Of a stretch of DNA of 42,532 bases, positions 7,960 through 16,364 are shown one piece after another; the stretch's first letter is position 1; every line of letters begins with the position of its first letter. A program made the translations under genes and the position numbers. The stretch comes from Acinetobacter sp. (GTDB lineage: Bacteria; Pseudomonadota; Gammaproteobacteria; Pseudomonadales; Moraxellaceae), in NCBI GenBank assembly GCA_031277915.1, contig JAITLL010000079.1, forward strand, positions 1 to 42,532, written 5' to 3'. Under the pieces are notes generated by a model that saw only the letters and a program-made list of their open reading frames with translations, was not told where the DNA came from and made no database searches.

Positions 7960-8867
7960 TAAACACCTCCTGTAATGGCTGCAACTTCACGTTTCAGTTC
8001 ATCCACAATCACTTTGAATGCTTGTTTCTTTTCTGCATCCATATCTTGTAACGGCGCACGAACACTGCCTGCTTTTAGACCATTAAGTTCACAGCCATAT
8101 TTAATACATTGAATGAAATGACCCGTTTCAAGGAAATCCATTAATGGCATCATTGCAGCCATAATGCGGCGGCCTTTGTCGAAGTCTTTCTCAATCACAC
8201 AAGCTTCATATAAAGCAATGTGTTCACGAGGTACAAAGTTTGAGCCTGCACAAACCCAACTACGTGCGCCCCATGCAAAGAACTCAAGCGCCTGATCATC
8301 CCAACCACAAGAAATTTCAAAGAATGGATAGTTACGCGCCAGCATATGTAACTGGTTCATATCACCAGAACTTTCTTTAATACCAACAAAGTTCTTTGAT
8401 TCGGCAAATACAGTATCAAAAAACTCTTTACCCATGCTTACGCCCATACGCGCAGGATAGTTATAGAACATGATGGGTAAGTCTGCTGCTTTATCAATTG
8501 TTAAAGCATGAGCTGCAACTTCTTTTTCAGTTGGCAATGCATAAGGCGGAATAGTCACTAAAATACTGTCAGCTTTAATTTCTTTGGCCACTTTTGCATA
8601 TTCAACCGAATCTTCGGTACGAATTGCACCTGTACCAATCATCAATGAAGTACGTGAACCAATGACATCTTTCGCGTATTTAGCAAGGTCATAACGTTCT
8701 TGAGCAGTATGTGCGTAATATTCACCAGTTGTTGCTGCCACAATAATGCCGTGTACTTTTGCATCAATTAAATATTCTAAAACTTCTGCAAAAGCAGTTT
8801 TATCAATTGAACCGTCAGCAGCTAAAGGAGTGATTGCTGGTGTATAAATGCCTTCAAAAAATGTCAT
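7959..8867 (-). CDS. DapA/NanA-family class I lyase or deaminase
   Basis: A 302-residue TIM barrel of the dihydrodipicolinate synthase/N-acetylneuraminate lyase superfamily. Motifs seen: TTGE at 46-49, FYNYPARMGVS with Y135, and the Schiff-base lysine K164 in VGIKESSGD. True biosynthetic DapA carries YNVPGRT; the YNYPAR variant points to a catabolic member. Known relatives include pyrroline-4-hydroxy-2-carboxylate deaminase (hydroxyproline route) and keto-deoxy-glucarate dehydratase, both yielding alpha-ketoglutarate semialdehyde for an ALDH. Context (oxidase upstream, coupled ALDH downstream) fits a deaminase or dehydratase better than lysine biosynthesis. The true reaction needs testing. 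Confidence 0.88.
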   Translation of the reverse strand: MTFFEGIYTPAITPLAADGSIDKTAFAEVLEYLIDAKVHGIIVAATTGEYYAHTAQERYDLAKYAKDVIGSRTSLMIGTGAIRTEDSVEYAKVAKEIKADSILVTIPPYALPTEKEVAAHALTIDKAADLPIMFYNYPARMGVSMGKEFFDTVFAESKNFVGIKESSGDMNQLHMLARNYPFFEISCGWDDQALEFFAWGARSWVCAGSNFVPREHIALYEACVIEKDFDKGRRIMAAMMPLMDFLETGHFIQCIKYGCELNGLKAGSVRAPLQDMDAEKKQAFKVIVDELKREVAAITGGV

Positions 8868-8948
8868 GATATTTTCTCCGTTTTAAAGTGTGTTGATGGT
8901 TGCCATAATCAATTTGAGAGACTGAGATTGTGGCAACACAATCCATTG

Positions 8949-10280
8949 TTAATTTTTTAAAGAAGTTGCTTGTTCCAAGTTCAACCCTTTGGTTTCAGGG
9001 GCTGTCATAATGGAAACAATCAGACCAAGTAAGGTGACGCCTGCTGCCACAAACATCGTGTTGCCAATACCAATGGTGTCTAATGACATCGGAACCAGCC
9101 ATGTACCGACTGCTGCGCCGATACGAGAAAATGAAGTTGCCATGCCGACACCAATGCCACGCATTTCTGTTGGAAAAAGTTCGTTTGGATAAACCAGTTC
9201 CAAAACTTGCGCCCCACCAATCAACACCGCATATAAACAAAACAGTACCAATACCAACATTTGTGAGCCGTCAGCAAATGCACCTAAACCCAGCAATGCA
9301 AGACCTGACCACAAGAAGCTATGAATAACCATTTTACGGCGGCCCATCGTATTGATTAGCTTGGTTGCAATCACACAGCCCACTACAAACATCAGCGTAA
9401 TCATGACTGAACCGTATTCAGCCCATGAGCCTTTTAGATTCATTGCATCTAAAACACGAGGTGCAAAGGAATACACGGCAAACACAGGAATCACCGCACA
9501 CATCCAAAACATCGAACAGAAAAATACGCGTTTGCCATAACCTAAAGCTAAGATTTCTCTAAGCGACAAGCTTTTAACAGCTTTCTGAACAGGTACATTA
9601 GCTAGTGAAAAAGAGGGCCCGTATACTTGTTTAATAATGACTTCTGCTTCTGCATTACGACCCTTGCTAATGAGCCAGCGTGGTGATTCTGGTGTGCCAA
9701 TTCGGATTAAAATCAAGGTCAGACCAATCACGGCAGGACTCGCAAACACCCAACGCCAAGCTTCTGTAAGATCCATTTTTAAAATCATATTGCCAAAGAG
9801 ATACGCCAACATTGCGCCAAAGAACCACATAATTGTGAGCATTGCTAAACGAGGGCCACGTTCTTTGGTTGGTAAAAACTCGGCAAGCAATGAGCCGCCT
9901 GCGGCATATTCAAAACCTACGGCAATCCCAATCATGAAACGGCATAAAAACAGTACCCATCCGGAATCGACCCAAAGCTGAGCCACCGAACATAAGGCAA
10001 ATAATGTTGGGGCAATGAAATACAGTTTCTTGCGTCCCATCCAGTCACTTAGCCAACCACCTAAAAAGCCCCCAAAAAACATGCCAAATAGTGCGGATGC
10101 CGCAATCATGCCTTGCCAGAAATTGGATAACTGTAATTGCGCAGCAGCCTGCATTAATGCAACACCGATAATACTCAGAACATAACCATCCAGTAGCCAA
10201 CCGCCACCTGTACGAATACTCAATAACTGATGAAATCCATTTACGGGTACATCATCAATTGACATATGATTCGTTGTCAT
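8949..10280 (-). CDS. MFS transporter (sugar porter/aromatic acid:H+ symporter-like)
   Basis: A twelve-helix major facilitator protein of about 443 residues. It has the loop 2-3 signature GGWLSDWMGRKK, a charged ERGPR segment after helix 4 and PESPRWL at the central loop, which places it in the sugar porter/metabolite:H+ symporter group that imports organic acids or betaine-like solutes. The start chosen is the internal ATG at 10280 (MTTNHMSID), because TTGGAG lies seven bases upstream; a 16-codon longer frame to 10328 has no such site. It sits between the oxidase and the DapA-family gene on the same strand and is the probable importer for the pathway substrate. Confidence 0.88.
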   Translation of the reverse strand: MTTNHMSIDDVPVNGFHQLLSIRTGGGWLLDGYVLSIIGVALMQAAAQLQLSNFWQGMIAASALFGMFFGGFLGGWLSDWMGRKKLYFIAPTLFALCSVAQLWVDSGWVLFLCRFMIGIAVGFEYAAGGSLLAEFLPTKERGPRLAMLTIMWFFGAMLAYLFGNMILKMDLTEAWRWVFASPAVIGLTLILIRIGTPESPRWLISKGRNAEAEVIIKQVYGPSFSLANVPVQKAVKSLSLREILALGYGKRVFFCSMFWMCAVIPVFAVYSFAPRVLDAMNLKGSWAEYGSVMITLMFVVGCVIATKLINTMGRRKMVIHSFLWSGLALLGLGAFADGSQMLVLVLFCLYAVLIGGAQVLELVYPNELFPTEMRGIGVGMATSFSRIGAAVGTWLVPMSLDTIGIGNTMFVAAGVTLLGLIVSIMTAPETKGLNLEQATSLKN

Positions 10281-10451
10281 TTTTATCTCCAATACTCGTC
10301 CACCGAAGTGGATGTGTTTCCTACACATTTAAGAAATTTAAGGTTGAATAGCCCCTGCGAAACTGAAAACTCAATTTCGCCACCTTCGCTGTTTAAAGCT
10401 GTTTACCTAATTAATTTGATCAAAAAACATGTAAACCTGATGCCACCTACA

Positions 10452-11777
10452 TCACTCTTCCAACCCTGCTTTTTTTTGCCCCCACCACAAGGTTGCATTA
10501 ACACCGATGGATAAGAACGGCTCAGGCGGAACTTTGTTTGGACCTGAAGTTTCTAAAAGAAAATCGATCAGGTCACTGCGCTGGCCTGCAATCCAGTCAG
10601 CCAATAAAGTCCCTGTGACTGTTCCTCGAGTAATTCCAAGCCCGTTACAACACAAAGCACCATATACATTTGGAGCAAGCTGCCCAAAGAAGCCTTTATG
10701 GTTTTGCGACAATGCCAGTGAACCACTCCACGTATATTCAAAGTTCACGTCTGGCAACATTGGAAAACGATTGTCAAAGGAACGCTGATGCTTAGAAATA
10801 AAGCGCTCTAAACAATGCGGCTTTGGTTTTCCATTTGGGTTAAAACTAAAACTGTTACGCATTAAAATACGGTTGTCGTGGGTACGACGAACAGTACTAC
10901 CAAAAGGATCTGATGGAATCACGCCCCAGAAATCTTTACCACCCAGTTCGGCTTGCTCACTTGGTGTTAAAGGACGAGTCATGCTTGCATATAAAAAGAC
11001 AGGCAACATGGTGCGTTTTAATTGTGAAAAACCAAAACGTTGCCCAAAAGCGTTATTTGCCAAAATCAATTTATCCGCAGTGATTTGACCAAGCTCATGC
11101 TTTAATACAACTTTATCGCCGTATTCAACTTCAGTAATTGCGGTATTTTCATAAAGCGTCACATTCGACGGTAAACTGTCTGCTAACCCTTTCACCAAGG
11201 CTGATGGTTGAAGCAGCATCGTTCCTGGTGTGAACAGTGCTTTTTTATAAAATGAGGTTCCAATATGGCTTGGCAATTCCGAACCATTAATCACTTGATA
11301 CTCTTGCCCGAGTTTATCTAAACCACGTTGATAAGCTTCCAAAACCTTAATACCACGGTCTTCTACCGCACCTTGATATTTACCGCTTGGGCGCATATGA
11401 CAATCAATTCCGTGTTTATTGACTAAGTCATGCAAAATAGACTGACCTAACAAGTTTAGCTTCAGTGTGGTTTTGGCAATGTCGATATCACCGATATAAT
11501 CTTCGGCCCCAATATCATGTGGAAGATCAATTGCAAAACCCGCATTGCGACCTGCTGTACCAAATCCAACTTCTTGTGCTTCAATCAAGATCACTTCATC
11601 ATTTGGAAAATTGAGTGCCAATTGACGTGCCGCAGCCAAGCCCGTATATCCAGCCCCAATGACAGCCCAGCGCGCTGCGCTTTTACCTGTATGGCTTGGT
11701 TTAACCATTCGTTTTGGGCTTAAGTGATACCATGCACATCGCTGGTCATCGGCAGGTAAGGCTGTAACTTTAGTCAT
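10452..11777 (-). CDS. FAD-dependent oxidoreductase, DAO family (PuuB/OrdL-like)
   Basis: A roughly 441-residue flavoprotein of the DAO superfamily. A Rossmann FAD-binding motif VIGAGYTGLAAAR lies near residue 40, with the acidic residue of the second strand in IEAQ, then a TAGRNAGF segment, and a C-terminal flavin block NGLGITRGTVTG. Such enzymes oxidise secondary amines, gamma-glutamyl amines or D-amino acids/imino acids to imines, passing electrons to oxygen or quinones. ATG 11777 is preferred over 11792 because ATGGAG just upstream serves as its ribosome site. It is the first enzyme gene after gntR in the operon, consistent with the first catabolic step. The substrate could be a cyclic imino acid such as 4-hydroxyproline or an amine; I cannot decide. 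Confidence 0.88.
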   Translation of the reverse strand: MTKVTALPADDQRCAWYHLSPKRMVKPSHTGKSAARWAVIGAGYTGLAAARQLALNFPNDEVILIEAQEVGFGTAGRNAGFAIDLPHDIGAEDYIGDIDIAKTTLKLNLLGQSILHDLVNKHGIDCHMRPSGKYQGAVEDRGIKVLEAYQRGLDKLGQEYQVINGSELPSHIGTSFYKKALFTPGTMLLQPSALVKGLADSLPSNVTLYENTAITEVEYGDKVVLKHELGQITADKLILANNAFGQRFGFSQLKRTMLPVFLYASMTRPLTPSEQAELGGKDFWGVIPSDPFGSTVRRTHDNRILMRNSFSFNPNGKPKPHCLERFISKHQRSFDNRFPMLPDVNFEYTWSGSLALSQNHKGFFGQLAPNVYGALCCNGLGITRGTVTGTLLADWIAGQRSDLIDFLLETSGPNKVPPEPFLSIGVNATLWWGQKKAGLEE

Positions 11778-11859
11778 TTCAAAAAACTCCATTTATATTG
11801 TCCACTCACCTACTTTTCCTGTAAGTGAAAGTATTATTTGTAAAAAGTTTTGCCTTTAA

Positions 11860-12537
11860 TTAATAAGTAAGTGGAACATCAATACCTTCCGGAACAACAT
11901 ATTCAGTCATTCGACGGCGAGATAAATCCATGTGCACGCGGATCAGCTCACCAGCTTCACCTGCGTTGTGATGCTCTATGGCATCAATAATCTGGTCATG
12001 TTGAAGAACTGCGGTATCGAGGTCTTCTTGCATATCTGATGAAGTCGGCTGGCGATAGAAAATCTTTCCTAAACGCGCATGATCAATCAGCAAACGTTCT
12101 AGACTCGGCATGAGATATGCATTTTGGGAAATCTTTCCTATTTCCAAATGGAATTGGTTGTTATAGTAAACACGGCCTTCCAAATCACTTTCATCAATGG
12201 CCTTACGAAATTGCATCTGAATTTCTTTCAACTGCTTAATATCAATTGAGCTTGCATTAATTGCTGCTAATTGTGTCGTAGCGATATAAATTAATGGCGC
12301 AGCGAGAAAGAAATTACGGAGTGATTGATGGCTCATTGAAGAAACACGAGCAGCGCGATTTGCTTCAAGCTCAAGGTAACCTTCGGCTGCCATTTGACGG
12401 ATGAGTTCACGAACAGGTGATCTGGAAATTCCAAATTCTTCACTTAAAGATATTTCATCTACAATAGCGCCCGGTGCCAATTCCATACTAATAATGCGGC
12501 GTTTTAATGTTTCGGCTAATCGTATTTTCTTATCCAT
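11860..12537 (-). CDS. GntR-family (FCD) transcriptional regulator
   Basis: About 225 residues. An N-terminal winged helix (ETLKRRIISMELAPGAIVDEISLSEEFGISRSPVRELIRQM) is followed by a helical FCD ligand domain with metal-binding-type histidines (FHLEIG, IDAIEHHNAGEAGELIRVH). FCD regulators usually repress catabolic operons and bind pathway acids. The start is taken at 12537 (MDKKIRLAE); the in-frame extension to 12615 would run through the probable operators. It is the first gene of the minus-strand operon, so it probably controls all five downstream genes and itself through two direct repeats at 12590-12644. Confidence 0.88.
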   Translation of the reverse strand: MDKKIRLAETLKRRIISMELAPGAIVDEISLSEEFGISRSPVRELIRQMAAEGYLELEANRAARVSSMSHQSLRNFFLAAPLIYIATTQLAAINASSIDIKQLKEIQMQFRKAIDESDLEGRVYYNNQFHLEIGKISQNAYLMPSLERLLIDHARLGKIFYRQPTSSDMQEDLDTAVLQHDQIIDAIEHHNAGEAGELIRVHMDLSRRRMTEYVVPEGIDVPLTY

Positions 12538-12589
12538 GTTGACCACTCTATCCTTAAGCCTGAGCTTGGTTCCTACCTTTAATAGAAAA

Positions 12590-12644
12590 TGTCTACAATT
12601 TGTATAATTCTCCATTTCTCAGATAATACAGTGTGTCTACAATT
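12590..12644 (-). promoter_or_regulatory. Probable GntR operators and operon promoter
   Basis: An exact 11-bp direct repeat TGTCTACAATT occurs at 12590-12600 and 12634-12644, 44 bp apart, or about four helical turns. On the minus strand it reads AATTGTAGACA, the TTGT-N-GAC/ACA type of half-palindrome bound by GntR/FCD proteins. A TATTAT (minus strand of 12623-12628) between them could be a -10 box. It lies directly upstream of the gntR start. Confidence 0.5.
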
Positions 12645-12890
12645 GAAAAAGATAATGAAAAGGACAGAAAATATAATAAATTTACCTAAATAAATTTTTT
12701 GAGCATAAATTTAATAAAAAGTGGCTTAACCAAGAAAAGAACAGGTAGGCTACGAACTAGAAAAAATACATATTATTGATATTAAATAATTTAATAGAAA
12801 TCTTGGGAGAGTTTTGAACCGCTGTACTTTGTAAATTACAGCTTATTTTTATATAAATAAGTTCAAAAACATCTACCCAATAAAAATGCT
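12645..12890. other. AT-rich intergenic stretch, no supported gene
   Basis: Between the gntR control region and the end of the hydrolase gene I see no reading frame with a credible ribosome site. A six-base inverted repeat GCTGTA/TACAGC near 12820-12842 followed by TTATTTTTAT could be a weak terminator; I cannot assign it to a strand with certainty. Confidence 0.4.
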
Positions 12891-13964
12891 TTATTTCACT
12901 GTAGTGCTGTAAAAACTATCAATGGCATCAACCATTTGCGATAACCCTGGTTGCTCTAATGGATAATGCCCAACATTTTCCAATATCACAGTTTTTACAG
13001 GGACCTTGTGAATACGACTAAGAAATGGCGTACTTAAATCAAGCGGAGTCCAACGGTCTTTTTCAGGTTGCGTTAACAAAACTGGGCATACATCAAAATC
13101 TTCAGGTGCAACCTCAGGTTTGTAATGTATATATGAGTCTAAAAAGGTCAGAGAAACCGAGTTTCCTGCTGAAGTTTTATCTTTCATAAAGACCTTTAAA
13201 GCATCTTTATTATTGACTAAAGCACTCATTTTACTTGCCCAACTCATTGGAACATGCATAGCTGCTAAAGGTGTCTTAGCAGTTAGATGTGTGATTGGCG
13301 TTCCTACCCGACTCATAAACAAATTGCTTGCTACAGTGTCTTTCACTTTTTGATTGCTTGTATCAAGGAAGGTCATTCCAACTATAGCTTTAACCTTTTT
13401 ATTTTTGGCAGCAACATGATAAGTCAGCATGCCACCAGCACTTAAACCATACAGTACAACCGGACGATTATCTTTGGCCAATTCCACATCAATTAAGTCG
13501 CTACCAGCCTGCACCCAATCGTTATAACTTATCGGCTTACCCTTTCTAACTTGAGTAACACCATAGCCAGGCATATCTACAGCAATTGTTTCATAACCTC
13601 GATCAGCCAATGGTTTTCCTAAAATCATCGACATTTGTCGACCATTGGTACCCACGCCATGAAATAGAATGACCTTAATTTTGGCATTCGGATTACGGTA
13701 AGTATCTAAATGGATGTTATTACCATTCCAAGCCCACCATTCTTCTTTTGGTAACTGGTCTTTAGGAATATGAAATTCTTGAGGAAGAAATTGTTCAATT
13801 TGTTGCCAAGCTGCTTGATTTTGATAACCCATTACAGATTCTCCTGATTTTATTTCTTGAGCTGAAGATACACCTGTCACACAAACCATTAGGCCAATTA
13901 CGCCTAATTTACTCATTAATTGCCGCATCATATTTATCGGCTTTACTGGTTGAACGGTATTCAT
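12891..13964 (-). CDS. Exported alpha/beta hydrolase
   Basis: About 357 residues. A hydrophobic signal segment (LGVIGLMVCVTGVSSAQ) precedes an alpha/beta hydrolase fold. The elements are the oxyanion motif LFHGVGTNG, the nucleophile elbow GLSAGG (serine at about 175), an acid in QPEKDRWTP and the histidine in NVGHYPLEQPG. It is therefore probably a periplasmic or secreted esterase, lipase or similar hydrolase. The ATG at 13964 is preferred to an upstream TTG (13997). The gene is divergent from an OruR-type AraC regulator 101 bp away, a frequent arrangement in which the regulator activates the lipase/esterase. The substrate is unknown. Confidence 0.82.
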   Translation of the reverse strand: MNTVQPVKPINMMRQLMSKLGVIGLMVCVTGVSSAQEIKSGESVMGYQNQAAWQQIEQFLPQEFHIPKDQLPKEEWWAWNGNNIHLDTYRNPNAKIKVILFHGVGTNGRQMSMILGKPLADRGYETIAVDMPGYGVTQVRKGKPISYNDWVQAGSDLIDVELAKDNRPVVLYGLSAGGMLTYHVAAKNKKVKAIVGMTFLDTSNQKVKDTVASNLFMSRVGTPITHLTAKTPLAAMHVPMSWASKMSALVNNKDALKVFMKDKTSAGNSVSLTFLDSYIHYKPEVAPEDFDVCPVLLTQPEKDRWTPLDLSTPFLSRIHKVPVKTVILENVGHYPLEQPGLSQMVDAIDSFYSTTVK

Positions 13965-14065
13965 TGTTTTACTACTCGTTGCTCTCTGATGAATCAATAC
14001 TAGGCTTTAGTCTTCTTATCAACCATGCTAGATTGGGACACGCATTTTAGTTTTTAGGCCAACTG

Positions 14066-15097
14066 ATGTTAGAGTTTCAAGATTATTTACGAGCTCCATC
14101 TAGCGTGCAATTATTATTAGAGTTTGGTGAACAATTAAAAATACAAAAAGCACAGTTATTGGCTGGTACAGGCCTTAGCTTCACACGATTAAATGATGCT
14201 AATAGTGTTATAACCCCAGATGAAGAACTCGGTGTAATTAATAATTTAATTCATATTTTATCTTTTGATACTGCTGGCCTAGGTCTCATCATAGGTTTTA
14301 GACATCAACTGACCACATATGGCATTTTAGGTTATGCACTCATGAGCAGTGCCACAGGTTTAGATGCGATGAAGCTCGTACAACGCTATCTAGCACTTAC
14401 CTATACCTTTGTTAAAATTAATTTTTCCGACGAAAATGACGAATGTATTATTAGTTTTACTGAACCTGTAGGCCTCACAAGTGAATTACAAAGATTTGTA
14501 CTTGAGCGTGCCATGGGCGCCACGCTGCGCGTCATCCGTGATATTTATGAAGGTTCATTTCAATTAAATGCATTTCATCTTAAAGATTTAGAACCAAAAC
14601 ATTGTTTAATACCGATACCCAAAGAATATTTAAATGTGCCAATTGAATTCGGTCAAAAGAGTAATATTCTGAAATTTAATAAATTTCAATTACAACATGA
14701 ACTTCCACATGCAAACTCAAATACCGCAGCCATGTGTGAGCGTTTATGTATGGAGCTTATTACACAGCGTCATACCACGTTAACCACTACCATGATTGTG
14801 CGTGATTTTTTAAGCAATGCACCTTCTGGCACATTACTTAATCTCAATGATATTGCAACTAAATTAAATATGAGTGAAAGAACACTCAAAAGAAAATTAC
14901 AAGATGAAAATACCTCGTTTAGGACCCTACAAAATGAAACCCTACATGAACGGGCAAATACACTCTTAGCGAAAGATTTAAGCTTAAGCCAGATAGCAGA
15001 AACCTTAGGTTTTTCTGATTTATCGACTTTTTCACAAGCTTATAAACGCTGGACAGGTATTGCCCCAAGTCATTATAAAAAGAGAAAGATTAAATAA
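14066..15097 (+). CDS. AraC-family regulator (OruR/ArgR-like, arabinose-binding-like N-domain)
   Basis: A 343-residue protein. The N-terminal two thirds resemble the PF12625 effector domain (GLGLIIGFRHQLTTYGILGYALMSS is characteristic). The C-terminal 100 residues are an AraC helix-turn-helix pair (NLNDIATKLNMSERTLKRKL and SLSQIAETLGFSDLSTFSQAYKRWTG). Family members such as OruR and MmsR-like proteins control catabolic or lipase genes. It is divergent from the exported alpha/beta hydrolase and most likely regulates it from the shared 13965-14065 region. Confidence 0.87.
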   Translation: MLEFQDYLRAPSSVQLLLEFGEQLKIQKAQLLAGTGLSFTRLNDANSVITPDEELGVINNLIHILSFDTAGLGLIIGFRHQLTTYGILGYALMSSATGLDAMKLVQRYLALTYTFVKINFSDENDECIISFTEPVGLTSELQRFVLERAMGATLRVIRDIYEGSFQLNAFHLKDLEPKHCLIPIPKEYLNVPIEFGQKSNILKFNKFQLQHELPHANSNTAAMCERLCMELITQRHTTLTTTMIVRDFLSNAPSGTLLNLNDIATKLNMSERTLKRKLQDENTSFRTLQNETLHERANTLLAKDLSLSQIAETLGFSDLSTFSQAYKRWTGIAPSHYKKRKIK

Positions 15098-15183
15098 AGA
15101 TCTATCTAACAAAATTTAATGCACCCATAAGCAAAGTCTGTGCAACCGTAAATGAGCATGAAAACTTAAGTTTTAATTTGACC

Positions 15184-15732
15184 CTAAAAAATAAAAAACC
15201 GCTCCATCACCACATCCCTTTCCTCAAAATTGTTTGAGCTTAAAACCTGTAGCAGCAAACCATCTATAAGGTTTACAACCATGTTGGCATCGAATTTTGG
15301 CTCGCGGGTTTCTCCGCTAAAAATCAGGTCAAAAAGCTCATGGCGAAGCCATTTTCGATATTCAACTGCCATGCCGTAAGCCTTCGGATAAAGCTGTTTA
15401 ATTTCAAAAATGGCTTTCAGTAAAAGGTTATATAAGCTGTTTAAATTGGTATGTAAAATGATAATTTCTTTAAGTTTATCTTTTGAAGTGTAATAACGAT
15501 TTGCATAGATAATGGCCAGCACTTCCTCTCTGAGTAAGCTTTTTTGAAAGGCAATGCACATTTCAATCAGGTGTTCTTTCGAGCGAAAGTAGTTGTAAAG
15601 TGTTGCTTTCGGTATTTTGGCTTCTTTGGCAATGAGGTCTACCCCTGCGGTGTGAAATCCATAAGTGGTAAACAGGCGTATAGCCGTTTGAATAACATGT
15701 AATTTTTTGGAAGAGGTTTCTAAATTTTGCAT
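15184..15732 (-). CDS. TetR-family regulator of the C4-like module, copy 2
   Basis: A 182-residue TetR/AcrR protein. The N-terminal helix-turn-helix is RLFTTYGFHTAGVDLIAKEAKIPKATLYNYFRSKEHLI, with a helical C-terminal domain. It is about 85 percent identical over 133 residues to the partial gene at the right edge (42131). Only 37 bp separate its ATG from the leader terminator at 15770-15808, and no promoter boxes are visible there. Expression therefore probably depends on read-through from the C4-like leader. The gene occupies the place of ant in the P1 c4-icd-ant operon. No DNA-binding site or ligand is known from the sequence, and a role in chromosomal or prophage gene control is inference only. 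Confidence 0.85.
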   Translation of the reverse strand: MQNLETSSKKLHVIQTAIRLFTTYGFHTAGVDLIAKEAKIPKATLYNYFRSKEHLIEMCIAFQKSLLREEVLAIIYANRYYTSKDKLKEIIILHTNLNSLYNLLLKAIFEIKQLYPKAYGMAVEYRKWLRHELFDLIFSGETREPKFDANMVVNLIDGLLLQVLSSNNFEERDVVMERFFIF

Positions 15733-15769
15733 AGTTTTACCGTTTTAAGTTCTTGTTGTTTCTAAAAGA

Positions 15770-15808
15770 GAAAAAAGCCTGTGCCTTTTTGGGAGAAAAA
15801 AAGCACAG
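15770..15808 (-). terminator. Rho-independent terminator between C4-like leader and tetR
   Basis: On the minus strand CTGTGC (complement of 15803-15808) pairs with GCACAG (complement of 15779-15784), extended by a T/A run, and is followed by a T tract (15771-15776). It is conserved in copy 1 at 35-73. Confidence 0.75.
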
Positions 15809-16190
15809 CAAAGCCGTAGAGACCGTGCATGGCACATCTCAAGTTTGTTGTTGCTAAGTTTTAAGTAAAAATGGCTAAAGCCTGAAAACCTTATGGCATT
15901 CAAGCTGCTGTAAATTTTTAAGCTGTGTCGTTATAGCTTTTGGCAATGAGTGCCAAGAAATAATGAATGTGCAAAGCCAACTCCTTTTTATTGGGAGTTC
16001 TGCCAGGCATTAAAATTATGGTGGCAGAACGAAAGGGGGTTCGCGGACTGGCCTTAAGACTCCAGCACACCCAAAGGTGTCCCCCTCCCGTTCCACCGCA
16101 GAGGGGGCACGAGTAACTAAACACTAAAAGTATAACCTTTAATGCTCCTAAGGGACGGTCCGCGACGACCGACTGGCAATGTAGGCCAGC
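15770..16190 (-). ncRNA. C4-like structured antisense RNA leader, copy 2
   Basis: Same plan as copy 1. Hairpin 1 is CCCCCTC/GAGGGGG (16081-16107), and hairpin 2 is ACACC...GGTGT (16067-16080). A long-range pairing joins 16041-16048 (TCGCGGAC) and 16158-16165 (GTCCGCGA). The Shine-Dalgarno hairpin AACTCC/GGAGTT lies at 15979-15999 and the terminator at 15770-15808. Relative to copy 1, three base pairs in the long-range helix and one in hairpin 2 change on both sides, keeping the pairing. This is strong evidence for a functional RNA. By analogy with P1/P7 the processed C4 RNA would pair with the leader and control translation and termination ahead of the next gene, here tetR. Confidence 0.8.
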
Positions 16191-16196
16191 AGGCAA
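15918..16196 (-). CDS. Icd/Ash-like small ORF within the C4 leader
   Basis: A 92-codon frame runs from inside the C4 region to a TAA at 15918-15920. Its last third (RSATIILMPGRTPNKKELALH... ending KSYNDTA) is conserved in copy 1 with synonymous changes, so that part is probably coding. In P1 the icd (cell division inhibitor) frame overlaps the c4 leader in the same way, and P4 ash is analogous; I place this ORF there by position and layout. The first half overlaps the C4 hairpins and may be open only by chance. A well placed AAGGAG, six bases before a TTG codon, could start an 18-residue peptide instead. The AAGGAG is within a hairpin (15979-15999), so translation is probably controlled by RNA folding. 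Confidence 0.5.
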   Translation of the reverse strand: MPAGLHCQSVVADRPLGALKVILLVFSYSCPLCGGTGGGHLWVCWSLKASPRTPFRSATIILMPGRTPNKKELALHIHYFLALIAKSYNDTA

Positions 16197-16225
16197 ATGG
16201 TAATCTTCAATATTTGAGGTGTCAA
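16197..16225 (-). promoter_or_regulatory. Promoter of C4-like leader copy 2
   Basis: On the minus strand a perfect -35 TTGACA (16220-16225) and TACCAT (16197-16202) are separated by 17 bases. The predicted start is in the shared sequence GCCTGCTGGCC at about 16185-16195. Confidence 0.75.
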
Positions 16226-16364
16226 TGTGAAATTGTCTAGAAAATATTTAAATAATTATTGTTTTTCATTAAATTACATATTTAAGCTAAAGCTTAATTA
16301 AATATAGTTAATAAAAATTAAATGATCCGTTACCCTCTACATTTTTATAGTGAAATATATCGTT

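Noticed and set aside
9083-9981. Several plus-strand open frames opposite the MFS transporter gene
   Set aside because: They are antisense shadows with no ribosome site and no family resemblance; the minus-strand gene has clear MFS motifs.
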